A DNA stretch of 21,583 nt, taken from positions 1-21,583 of the forward strand of contig URNQ01000012.1 in the NCBI GenBank assembly GCA_900549245.1, given 5' to 3'. Within the stretch, counting starts at the first letter, position 1. Each line of letters opens with the position of its first letter. The DNA comes from an uncultured Collinsella sp. (GTDB lineage Bacteria > Actinomycetota > Coriobacteriia > Coriobacteriales > Coriobacteriaceae). Positions 7,797 through 15,038 of the stretch are shown piece after piece. A model generated the notes under the pieces. The model saw only the letters and a list, made by a program, of their open reading frames with translations. It searched no databases and was not told the origin of the DNA. A program made the translations under genes and the position numbers.

Positions 7797-8648
7797 ATGT
7801 CTGAATCCAAGCCGACGCTGCGCCGCGAGCAGATTGCGGGCATGAATATCCACTACATCATGTGGTCGCTCGATTACTTCCTTGATGTGCAGCAGCGTTT
7901 GGGCTTTGAGTCCATTGAGCTGTGGTGTGCGGAGCCGCATGTGACGCTCGACCACACGGGCTACTTTGAGGCTGAGGTCCTGGCGAAAAAGGCTGCAGAC
8001 CGTGGGCTTAGGTATCGTACTCTGTGCCCCGAGAATGTTGTCTATCCTTGGCAATACTGCGCACGCAAGCCACTGCATGAACAGCGCAGCCTGGCGTACT
8101 TTAAGCACGGCATTGAGCTTGCCGAGGTACTTGGGTGCGACCGTATGTCCGTCAACTCGGGCTGGGGCGACTGGGACGAGGATCGCGAGGAAGCCTGGAA
8201 GCGCAGCCGCGAGCACTTGTCCATTCTGGCGGAGTATGCCGGCGAGCACGGTCTGGTGCTTACGATGGAAAGCCTGCGTCCCGAGGAGAGTAACCTTGTG
8301 ACGACGGTTTCCGATGCGAAGCGCATGATTGACGAGGTCGCGAGCCCGTACTTACAGCCCATGGTTGATACAACCGCGATGGGCGTTGCAGGCGAGACGC
8401 TCGAGGACTGGTTTGCCGCCTTTGGTGATGGGGCAATTCACGAAATGCACTTTATCGACGGTGACCCGTATGGCCATCTGGTGTGGGGCGATGGCAAGCA
8501 CGATATGGACGCCTTCGTCGCCACGCTCAACGCCCATGGTTTTGACGGCATGCTGGGCCAGGAAATCACGGACGGTCGTTACTACGATGACCCGGCGGCG
8601 GCAGATGCCAAGAACATGGCCGCATTCGAGAAATATCTGATTGACTAA
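7797..8648 (+). CDS. frlC: FrlC-like sugar epimerase/isomerase (TIM barrel)
   Basis: A 283-residue protein of the AP-endonuclease-2-like TIM-barrel family of sugar isomerases and epimerases. The nearest match I recognise is FrlC, which interconverts fructoselysine and psicoselysine. Shared landmarks are the early GFESIELWCAEPH, TLCPENVVYPWQY, and the segment around LTMESLRPEESN. The four metal ligands typical of the group are present in order: Glu158 (MES), Asp191 (MVDTT), His218 (MHFID) and Glu256 (GQEI). The start follows AAGGAGG at 6 nt, one base after the stop of the preceding gene, so it is translationally coupled. It lies directly before the FrlB and FrlD homologues. It probably epimerises C3 of a ketosamine, but the actual substrate is unknown. 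Confidence 0.8.
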   Translation: MSESKPTLRREQIAGMNIHYIMWSLDYFLDVQQRLGFESIELWCAEPHVTLDHTGYFEAEVLAKKAADRGLRYRTLCPENVVYPWQYCARKPLHEQRSLAYFKHGIELAEVLGCDRMSVNSGWGDWDEDREEAWKRSREHLSILAEYAGEHGLVLTMESLRPEESNLVTTVSDAKRMIDEVASPYLQPMVDTTAMGVAGETLEDWFAAFGDGAIHEMHFIDGDPYGHLVWGDGKHDMDAFVATLNAHGFDGMLGQEITDGRYYDDPAAADAKNMAAFEKYLID

Positions 8649-8710
8649 AACAACTATCGGCCACGCAGCCAATCTCATTGATTGCGGACCAAACAAGAAA
8701 GGAACTGGAT

Positions 8711-9679
8711 ATGAACGCACACGATCTGATCAAAGAGGCAATTGCCGAGAAGGGCAAGTTCGACAGCGTCTACTGGATTGCTTGCGGTGGCTCCATGATC
8801 GATTTGATCCCGGCTCATGAGCTTCTGCAGCGCGAGGCAACCACCTTCACTTCGTATATCTATACCGCGCGTGAATTCGACATTATGCGTCCGCGTCGTC
8901 TGGGCGAGAAGTCCCTGGTCATCGCTTGTAGCCACAGTGGCAACACCCCCGAGGTCGTCGAGGGCTGCGAGATTGCCCTTGCTGCCGGCGCTACGGTGAT
9001 CGCCCAGACCGACAACGCTGGATCTAAGATCGACTCCGACAAGTGGACCACGTGGGTCTACCCGTGGGGCGAGGGTGTGCCGCAGGCCGAGGTCCCCGCT
9101 GGTATTTCGCTGTCGCTTGCGGCAGAGCTGCTCGATCAGCAGGAGGGCTACGCCGATCTTGCCGATATGTATGCCGGTATCGCCGAGATGGATAAGATTC
9201 TTCCCCCGGCACGCGAGAAGGTAAATGCCGAGCTGGGCGATCGCTTTGCCAAGCTTTGCCAGGAGCACGAGTTCTTCTATATTCTGGGCAGCGGTCCCAA
9301 CTTTAGCCAGACCTACGGTTTCGCTATCTGCTCTCTTATGGAGATGCAGTGGCAGCACTGCAGCTACATCCACTCTGCCGAGTACTTCCATGGCCCCTTC
9401 GAGGCTACTCAGGATGGCGTTTTTTACTTCCTGCAGATGGGCTCCAGCGAGTGCCGTGCTATGGACGAGCGCGCCCTGGCGTTCCTTAAGACGCATACCG
9501 ATACGCTGATGGTGCTCGATGCCAAGGAGTACGGTATGGAAGCCGTGCCGGCGAGCGTCCGTGCCTATCTGGACCCGGTGCTGTTCTATGCCATGAACTG
9601 CGAGCTGCGTGCTGCACGCGGCAAGGTGTTTGATCACGATCCCGATTTCCGTCGCTATATGGGTGTTGTCGAGTACTAG
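8711..9679 (+). CDS. frlB: FrlB-like ketosamine-6-phosphate deglycase (SIS domains)
   Basis: A 322-residue protein with two SIS domains. FrlB splits fructoselysine 6-phosphate into lysine and glucose 6-phosphate in the cytosol. Compared from memory with E. coli FrlB, it shares the IACGGS start of the first SIS domain (about residues 18-23), the phosphate loop SHSGNTPEVV (about 75-84), the HSAEYFHGPFE segment (about 222-232, FrlB: ESGEFRHGPLE) and the very similar C-terminus DHDPDFRRYMGVVEY. GlmS also has SIS domains, but the missing amidotransferase domain and the C-terminal match favour the deglycase. The ATG at 8711 has GGA 7 nt upstream. The amine released depends on the unknown substrate; glucose 6-phosphate would enter glycolysis through Pgi. 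Confidence 0.85.
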   Translation: MNAHDLIKEAIAEKGKFDSVYWIACGGSMIDLIPAHELLQREATTFTSYIYTAREFDIMRPRRLGEKSLVIACSHSGNTPEVVEGCEIALAAGATVIAQTDNAGSKIDSDKWTTWVYPWGEGVPQAEVPAGISLSLAAELLDQQEGYADLADMYAGIAEMDKILPPAREKVNAELGDRFAKLCQEHEFFYILGSGPNFSQTYGFAICSLMEMQWQHCSYIHSAEYFHGPFEATQDGVFYFLQMGSSECRAMDERALAFLKTHTDTLMVLDAKEYGMEAVPASVRAYLDPVLFYAMNCELRAARGKVFDHDPDFRRYMGVVEY

Positions 9680-9693
9680 AAGGGACAAAGGCC

Positions 9694-10557
9694 ATGGCAT
9701 TTAACGTTAACGCGCTCGGATTTGGCGACAACGTCGTCGATCGCTACGAGCATATCCATACCATGTATCCTGGCGGCAATGCGGTGAACTTCGCCGTTTA
9801 TGCCAAGAAATGCGGTGCCGCACGCTCCGCATACATGGGCATTTTTGGCAATGACGCCGCTGCCGAGCATGTCATTGCAAGCCTCGAGGATGAGGGTATC
9901 GAGCTTGACAAGTGCGAGCAGATGATTGGCGAGAACGGAGCGGCTCGCGTGACCGTCGTTGACGGTGACCGTGTCTTCCTTGGCTCCAACGAGGGCGGTA
10001 TCCGTGGCGATGCGCGCTATGTCCTCGATCGCTTTGACCTTTCGTACATGAAGCAGTTCGATGTGGTTCATTCGGGCAACTATTGCTTTACCGAGCGCGA
10101 GCTGCCCAAGCTGAAGGCTGCGGGCGTCACGGTCTCTTTTGACTTTTCGGACGACTCCACCGACGAGTACTACGAGCAGATTGCGCCCTACGTCGATTTC
10201 GCTTTCTTTAGTGCGGCGGATGCCGCGAGTGAGGACGAGATTCGCGAGCGTCTGGCATGGGTGAAGGGCTTGGGTCCGCGTTTTGTGTCGGCTACGGCGG
10301 GCGCCGAGGGCTGCATTGCTTACGACGGCGAGCGTTATTACCGCCAGCTGGCTAAACCGGTAACGGACATGAAGGACACCATGGGGGCGGGCGACTCGTT
10401 CCTCACCTCGTTTTTGATGTGCTATCTCGATTCCGCCAAGCGTGGTGAAGATGGCGCCGAGGCCATCGAGCGTGCGCTCGACTTTGCTGCCGGGTTTGCC
10501 TCGACCGTGTGCGGCATGGAAGGTTCTTGGGGCCACGGAGCACCAATCGTCGAATAG
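9694..10557 (+). CDS. frlD: FrlD-like PfkB-family sugar kinase
   Basis: A 287-residue ribokinase/PfkB-fold kinase. FrlD phosphorylates fructoselysine at C6 using ATP. The sugar-binding PGGNAVNFAVYAKK segment is at about residues 25-38 (FrlD: SGGNAVNVAVY), VSFDFSDDST at about 149-158 matches FDFSDK, and the C-terminal anion-hole and catalytic motif DTMGAGDSF at about 228-236 supplies the catalytic base Asp. The length is near that of E. coli FrlD (about 260). The start is 14 nt after frlB, with AAGGGA upstream. Immediate pairing with an FrlB homologue supports a kinase that makes the 6-phosphate used by the deglycase. Confidence 0.85.
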   Translation: MAFNVNALGFGDNVVDRYEHIHTMYPGGNAVNFAVYAKKCGAARSAYMGIFGNDAAAEHVIASLEDEGIELDKCEQMIGENGAARVTVVDGDRVFLGSNEGGIRGDARYVLDRFDLSYMKQFDVVHSGNYCFTERELPKLKAAGVTVSFDFSDDSTDEYYEQIAPYVDFAFFSAADAASEDEIRERLAWVKGLGPRFVSATAGAEGCIAYDGERYYRQLAKPVTDMKDTMGAGDSFLTSFLMCYLDSAKRGEDGAEAIERALDFAAGFASTVCGMEGSWGHGAPIVE

Positions 10558-10627
10558 CTTAAGAAAGCGTACGGCGGTCTGGCTATGAGGCTTTGGACGG
10601 CCGATGCAAAACAATAAGCGAAACGCG

Positions 10628-10662
10628 AAAAGGGGGCTCGCCATGTGGTGGGTCCCCTTTTG
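10628..10662 (+). terminator. Intrinsic terminator inside the operon, between the two kinases
   Basis: A long stem starts with AAAAGGGG (10628-10635), ends with CCCCTTTT (10654-10661) and pairs inward for up to 15 bp with several G-U pairs around an ATGT loop. It lies 71 nt after the first kinase gene and just before the ribosome binding site of the second. It probably lowers expression of the distal genes, or is a conditional attenuator. Confidence 0.75.
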
Positions 10663-10678
10663 AACATTGGAGAAGACC

Positions 10679-11479
10679 ATGGGTATTAAAGCGTGCGCGG
10701 CTGGTTTTTGCTGTGCGGACGTCTATCAAAACATCGGCGTGTTCTATCCGACTGGTAATGGCATTGACTGGGGTATCCATCTTGCACGAATGGGAGTTTC
10801 GGTATCCGCCGTGTCGGTTGTCGGCAAGGACGAGTACGGAGACAAGATGAGAGAGGCGCTGGCCGCTGAGGGGTTCGATATCTCACATCTGCGGGTGGAG
10901 GATGGCGACACCTCGGTGATGCTCATGGCATTGAAAGACGGCGTCGATCGCGTGCATCTCGAGGCAATCGATGGCGTAATGGAGACATATCGACCGAATG
11001 AAGATGACCGGGCGTTTATCCTAGAGCATGACATCATTCATACCGACCTGTTTGGCAATTGTTTGGACCTCCTGCCCGAATGGCATGATGCGGGCAAGAC
11101 GGTGGTTATGGACTTCTCGGTGTTCAGCCAGGATCCCGAATATGCCTGCGAGGCTCATTTTCCTTACGTAGACTATGCGTTTATGTCGTTTGAAGAGGAC
11201 ACTCCGGAGCTGCGTGATTGGGTACGTCACGTACAGAAGTTGGGGCCGCGGGTGGCAGTTGCCACGCTTGGCGAGAAGGGAAGCATTGCCTTTGACGGCG
11301 AACGCTTCTATGAGTGCGGGATCGTACCGGCGGAGAAGGTCGTTAACACCGTGGGCGCCGGTGACTCGTATATCGCCGGGTTTACCAAGGGCGTGATTGA
11401 TGGCCTTGATATTCCGGCGTGTATGAAGGCGGGCGCCGAGCTTTCGTCCCGCGTCATCGGCTCTTTTGAGCCGTACTAG
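10679..11479 (+). CDS. Second FrlD-like PfkB-family kinase
   Basis: A 266-residue ribokinase-fold kinase, also most like FrlD: the segments VVGKDEYGDKMREALAAEGFDISHL, TVVMDFSVFSQDPEY and VATLGEKGSIAFDGERFYECG follow FrlD in order. The catalytic motif NTVGAGDSY (about residues 223-231) is intact. The sugar-binding segment reads PTGNGIDWGIHLARMG, so GGN has become TGN and the following residues differ from the first kinase; the two probably prefer different sugars or sugar adducts. The ATG at 10679 follows GGAGA at about 5 nt; an in-frame TTG at 10667 lies before that site. It is close in size and fold to the first kinase, so it is an old paralogue rather than a recent duplicate. Confidence 0.83.
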   Translation: MGIKACAAGFCCADVYQNIGVFYPTGNGIDWGIHLARMGVSVSAVSVVGKDEYGDKMREALAAEGFDISHLRVEDGDTSVMLMALKDGVDRVHLEAIDGVMETYRPNEDDRAFILEHDIIHTDLFGNCLDLLPEWHDAGKTVVMDFSVFSQDPEYACEAHFPYVDYAFMSFEEDTPELRDWVRHVQKLGPRVAVATLGEKGSIAFDGERFYECGIVPAEKVVNTVGAGDSYIAGFTKGVIDGLDIPACMKAGAELSSRVIGSFEPY

Positions 11480-11506
11480 GGTCAAATGCTTGGAAAGGAG
11501 TGCGAA

Positions 11507-12367
11507 ATGGTTATCGACATGTTGGTCCAGCCCATGCTCTACGGCGAGATCTATACGCCGGGTGATGAGCCTGATGGATTCGGTTTTTGGTCACGAGAAT
11601 TTGGTATGGGGCATATGGGCCCCATGGATTGGGATGAGCTTCAAGTCGAGATGGACGTCTGCGATGTGCAGAAGAGCGTGCTCATGCCGCTCGATGTAAC
11701 CACGGCATGCGGAGGGCATTTTGGCACCAATGACCAGATTGCCATGCTGGTTGCCGCGCATCCCGATCGTCTGTGGGGATTTGCGAGCGTAGATCCGCAG
11801 GTGAGCGGTGCCGCAGACGAATTGGGGCGCGCCTTTACCGAGTTGGGGGCAAAGGGGCTTTGCCTGCATCCGGCAAAGCAGGGTTTTGCTCCCGATGATG
11901 CCGTGGCCGAGCCGCTTTACGAGCTGTGCGAGCGCTATAACAAGCCGGTGGTTTTCCATGCCGGTATGTCTTGGGAGCCGGGCGCAGAGCTCTCGCGCAG
12001 TAATCCGCTTGTATTTGAGCACACAATCGCAACGCATCCAAATGTGCGTTTTAGTTTGACCCACTTTGGCTGGCCCTGGGTGCGCGAGACCGTGGCGATG
12101 CTGCTCAAGTATCCCAACTGCTACACGGACACCTCTATCACTTACATCGATTCGCCCGAGGAGATGATGCAGCGTCTTTTCACGGTCGATATGGGGCCGC
12201 TGTGGTATGAGCGCGCGCTATCGCATCAAGTGATGTTCGCCAGCAATACGCCGCGCTTCCGTGCGTTCAAACTCAAACGGGCGCTCGATACCGTGTCCAT
12301 GCGCGATGATGCGCGAGAAAGGCTCTACTGGGGTAATGCCCTGCGTTTTCTTGAAGGGGATGAGTGA
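11507..12367 (+). CDS. Amidohydro_2-family protein with an altered metal site
   Basis: A 286-residue TIM-barrel protein of the Amidohydro_2 (COG2159) family, whose members include decarboxylases and hydrolases. Family landmarks are GLCLHPAKQGFAPDD, Glu-Arg-Tyr-Asn-Lys then PVVFHAGMSW with His151, LTHFGWPWV with His186, YPNCYTDTS and the C-terminal WGNALRFL. The start IDxHxH motif is absent: residues 3-8 read Ile-Asp-Met-Leu-Val-Gln. The usual GSDxP aspartate is Asn247 in FASNTP. Two histidines therefore remain and the classical zinc site is incomplete. The ATG at 11507 follows AAAGGAG at 6 nt and is preferred over the ATG at 11486. It may be a metal-poor hydrolase, a lyase or a binding protein; activity cannot be inferred. 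Confidence 0.8.
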   Translation: MVIDMLVQPMLYGEIYTPGDEPDGFGFWSREFGMGHMGPMDWDELQVEMDVCDVQKSVLMPLDVTTACGGHFGTNDQIAMLVAAHPDRLWGFASVDPQVSGAADELGRAFTELGAKGLCLHPAKQGFAPDDAVAEPLYELCERYNKPVVFHAGMSWEPGAELSRSNPLVFEHTIATHPNVRFSLTHFGWPWVRETVAMLLKYPNCYTDTSITYIDSPEEMMQRLFTVDMGPLWYERALSHQVMFASNTPRFRAFKLKRALDTVSMRDDARERLYWGNALRFLEGDE

Positions 12368-12369
12368 AC

Positions 12370-12798
12370 ATGGTGACGCTCGAGACATTGAGCTATCTAT
12401 CGACTGCTCCGGACCAGTTCATCGATATTACCGAAGACGTGCACGCTGCCATTGAACGCAGCTCGGTGACGAATGGCTTGGCAGCGATTATTTTGTCGCA
12501 TACGACCTGTGGAATCGTGGTAAACGAGGGGCTGCCCTGCGTGGAGACGGATCTTATGGAGACGCTTGATCGCATCGCCCCGCCAGATGCCCCCTATGCG
12601 CATGCACACTTCCTGCCGAGCTATGGAGCCACCGGCAACAACTCCTGTGGGCATATCAAGAGCATGATTTGTGGAAACAGCTGCTTCTTTCCCGTCCAAG
12701 ATGGCCACATCGTGTGTGGAGGTGCCCAGAACATCTATCTTGCGGAGTTTGACGGTCCGCAGAAGCGAAAAGTGTACGTCGAGGTGCTGGGGGAATAA
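12370..12798 (+). CDS. yjbQ: YjbQ-family protein (UPF0047)
   Basis: A 142-residue protein of the YjbQ family (PF01894), close to the usual length of about 140. It shows the conserved histidine region ILSHTTCGIVVNE (about residues 40-52; E. coli YjbQ: LQHTSASLTLNE), the SHIKSMICGNS-like region, here GHIKSMICGNSCFFPV (about 95-110), and the end GGAQNIYLAEFDGPQKRKVYVEVLGE. Some family members have weak thiamine-phosphate synthase activity; the true role is unknown. An in-frame GTG at 12364 overlaps the upstream stop codon as GTGA and is an alternative start; the ATG at 12370 fits family N-termini better. It is coupled to the amidohydrolase-like gene and is the last intact gene of the operon. Confidence 0.85.
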   Translation: MVTLETLSYLSTAPDQFIDITEDVHAAIERSSVTNGLAAIILSHTTCGIVVNEGLPCVETDLMETLDRIAPPDAPYAHAHFLPSYGATGNNSCGHIKSMICGNSCFFPVQDGHIVCGGAQNIYLAEFDGPQKRKVYVEVLGE

Positions 12799-12812
12799 CG
12801 TTCCTGCAATAA

Positions 12813-12928
12813 TGAACTGCACCCCAAAACTTGGACGGCTTAAATAAGAACTACGCCGCAAGGGGCTGGCTCCGGAACTCCTCCGGGGTCAGCCCCTTCA
12901 GTTTAGTCTGCGTCCTCTGCCAGGTGAT
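12813..12928 (-). mobile_element. Right-end remnant of an IS150-type (IS3 family) insertion sequence
   Basis: The sequence begins with TGAACTGCACCCC and continues AAAACTTGGACGG, closely like the IS150 terminal repeat (TGTACTGCACCC then TTGGACG). On the minus strand, 12928 to 12851 encodes ITWQRTQTKLKGLTPEEFR and then SQPLAA and a stop, the typical C-terminus of an IS3-family OrfB transposase. No further transposase or second terminal repeat is seen: after about 12930 the sequence becomes a BtpA-like gene fragment. This is a truncated, inactive end left by a deletion or recombination. Confidence 0.75.
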
Positions 12929-12933
12929 CCGTT

Positions 12934-13275
12934 GTATTATCCGGGCGGAAGCGTGTCGCAAGTCGTGGAAGCCGCCAAGCGCAGTTCACGCGCTGCATTT
13001 TTTGCGGTGCCTGGGCCGGTGATCTCGGGCTGATTGACCGAGATTTCACTCACACCATGCGTCGCAAGGCGGCGCTGCGCTTGGACGACCTCAAGCTTTT
13101 TCACTTCATTACGAGCGAGGGAGGGGGGGGGTTATCTCAACGACCGTACGACTGCGGACATTGCCGATTCGCTTCTCTTTAATTGCTTACCGGATGCGAT
13201 GGTCATCGGCGGTTCGGCTGCCGATCGGGGCGCTTCGGGCGAGCTTGCCGATGAGGTCTGCGAGCGTCGCAGCGT
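12934..13275 (+). pseudogene. BtpA/SgcQ-family gene fragment, frameshifted
   Basis: A broken open frame resembling the middle of BtpA/SgcQ-family TIM-barrel proteins. In one frame, 12982-13122 reads FTRCIFCGAWAGDLGLIDRDF (split over conserved sites) and MRRKAALRLDDLKLFHFITSE, matching the family pattern of a GA..TDQGIIEG strand then an LLRYRR helix then an IKIFADIHVKH strand. After the run of nine G at 13123-13131 the match moves to the next frame, NDRTTADIADSLLFNCLPDAMVIGGSAAD, like the family's DALIVTG strand. VSQVVEAAK just upstream (12954-12981) is in a third frame. N- and C-terminal parts are missing. SgcQ-type proteins occur in sugar-use operons. The assignment rests on pattern memory, so it is moderate. 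Confidence 0.5.
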
Positions 13276-14124
13276 GCGGCTGAGGCGACGGGGCTCGTGG
13301 CAGGGACACCTGTCTTGGTGGGAACGGGCGACTCTGGTGCCGAGGCCATTTCGACGGGTGTATTCCGTCCCGGCGATATGATGGTTCAGTTGGGGAGCAC
13401 GGCGTATTTCATCTACTTAGCTGATCATATGGTCGATGATGCTCGCCTGTGGCCAGGGACGTTTATCATTCCCGGAACTTACGGGATCTGCGCGGGGACC
13501 AATACAGCGGGTGCACTCACATCGTGGCTGCGCCAAGAGCTGTATCGCGACGCCGTAGAGGCCGAGGGCCACGGTGGCCCCGATGCATATTCGGTTATGG
13601 CGCATGATGCCGCCGATGTGGCGCCGGGTGCCGATGGGCTCCTGTGTCTGCCGTACTTTGCGGGGGAGCGTACTCCGCTCAACGATCCCGAGGCGCGTGG
13701 CGTCTTCTTTGGCCTGACCGGAAGGCATACGCGAGCCCATATGGTTCGCGCCGCCTTGGAAGGCGTCGCGTATACCGTTGCATCCCATGTCGACATTATC
13801 GAGCGAGAGCATGGACTGCCAATTGGGCGCATTATGCTTGTCGGAGGTGGAACCAAGAATCCAATTTGGATGCAAGCTATCGCCGACGTATGCGGGCGCG
13901 AGGTCTCGGTTGCCAAGGTTACGGTGGGCGCATGCTTCGGTGATGCCATTATGGCAGCTCTCGCAGGTGGCGCCTATGCATCATGGGATGAACTCGCCCG
14001 AGTCCTTGGCATTGCGCAAACAATCGTGCCCGATATGACTGCCCACGAGCTATATGCGTCGCGCCGTCATATCTTTGACGAATTGTATACACGCAACCGT
14101 GATCTCATGCACGAATTGGTGTAA
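13276..14124 (+). pseudogene. C-terminal half of an FGGY-family carbohydrate kinase
   Basis: About 283 codons remain of a kinase normally about 500 residues long. The remnant begins in the middle with AAEATGLVAGTPVLVGTGDSGAEAISTGVF, the classic end of the first FGGY domain and adenosine-site aspartate region. It then contains FGGY_C landmarks: GALTSWLRQ, LLCLPYFAGERTPLNDPEARGVFFGLT, VRAALEGVAYTV and the nucleotide-binding VGGGTKNPIWMQAIADVCGREV. The N-terminal catalytic sugar-binding domain is gone and BtpA-like sequence precedes it, so no functional kinase can be made. An internal GTG at 13297 starts the longest open frame but lacks a clear ribosome site. In relatives this was probably an intact third sugar kinase at the end of the operon. 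Confidence 0.75.
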
Positions 14125-14151
14125 TGCCGCCGAACTGTACCGCCTTCCAAT

Positions 14152-14192
14152 AGGGACTGCGTTGTGCGATTCGCATGTCCCTTGGCATTTTT
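14152..14192 (+). terminator. Terminator at the end of the operon
   Basis: AGGGAC-TGCG (14152-14161) pairs with CGCA-T-GTCCCT (14172-14182), a 10-bp stem with one bulged T. TTTTT follows after a short TGGCA gap. It lies between the convergent FGGY remnant and tatD. Confidence 0.5.
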
Positions 14193-14203
14193 GCCCACAG
14201 GGG

Positions 14204-15024
14204 TTAGCGAAGGTCAAAAACAGAGCGCGCATTTGCTAAAACTGCCGATTCGATGCGCTTCATGCCACATTTTTTGAGCGAGGCGATGCGTTCTGAGGTC
14301 CTTGTGAGCGATCTGATGAGCGATTGCGCGCTTGTTTCTGTGTTTGGCTCGGCCGGCGCATCGGTCTCGAGCAGTAGACGGTCGAGTGGAATCTGTCGTG
14401 CGTATTCGCGTCCTCGTTTAGATGCGAGCATCCGCTCGTTCACGGAAAAATAGCAGCCTGCGTTTCGCGCGCGGACGAACTCGTTCGAGGTACCGCTAAA
14501 CCAGTGGAAGATGATGGCGGGGGAGTCGGGGCTTGGGGCGAGCAATTCATGTGACCCGAGGACGTCCAGCACGGTTCCTGTCGAACGAACGACGTGAATT
14601 GATATCACGCGCCCGGCAAGAGGGTGCTCCACGAGTGTATCGCAGAGCCGGTCAAATGCCTGTACTTGTAGCGGCTCCCCCCCCCGCGAAAAAGGCGAGA
14701 AGACGAGACGGACGCCGTTCCGGCAAAACGAGCGGAAAAGTCGAGCCCGACCTCGCCGATCAAGCGTTCTTGTGCAGCGACTTCGCAAAGCAGATTGATT
14801 TCAGCGTTGCCACATCGTCCGTCGGCGAGCCACCAGGGATGGAGGCCGATGCCGGCAAAGATATTTGAACGGCCGCAGGCGCGCTTCTTGGCGCGTGCAA
14901 AGTCGTGCGGATCGACGCCGCAGTCAAATAGAATCAGGCCCAGCGCCGTTGCCTCATCGGCAACGGCGTCCGGGTGAGCCATTAAATCAAGATGGCAGTG
15001 TGCATCAAATAACCGGGGCTCCAT
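14204..15024 (-). pseudogene. tatD: TatD-family metal-dependent hydrolase, frameshifted
   Basis: Together the two frames encode about 273 residues, the normal length for a TatD nuclease/hydrolase. Frame one (from ATG at 15024) gives FDAHCHLD with the first HxH, GIGLHPWW and GEVGLDFSARF. Frame two (to 14204) gives QAFDRLCDTL, ISIHVV and IIFHWFSGT with metal-binding histidines, and LLLETDAPAEPN with the catalytic aspartate. The frames change at nine C on the plus strand (14677-14685, nine G in the gene); ten or seven bases would restore one frame. All family motifs are intact on either side, so the break is very recent, a sequencing error or a reversible slippage site. It lies 14 nt after tcdA in the same operon. 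TatD proteins are linked to DNA repair and 3'-5' exonuclease activity. Confidence 0.8.
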
Positions 15025-15038
15025 CTCGGCGCGCTCCG

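Noticed and set aside
8675..9700. 341-codon open frame antisense to the FrlB-like gene
   Set aside because: A shadow of the SIS-domain gene, with no recognisable motifs and no ribosome site.
12360..12455. Short frame starting ATGAGTGAACATGG, overlapping the start of the YjbQ-family gene
   Set aside because: It ends after about 31 codons and has no family features; the YjbQ frame is clear.
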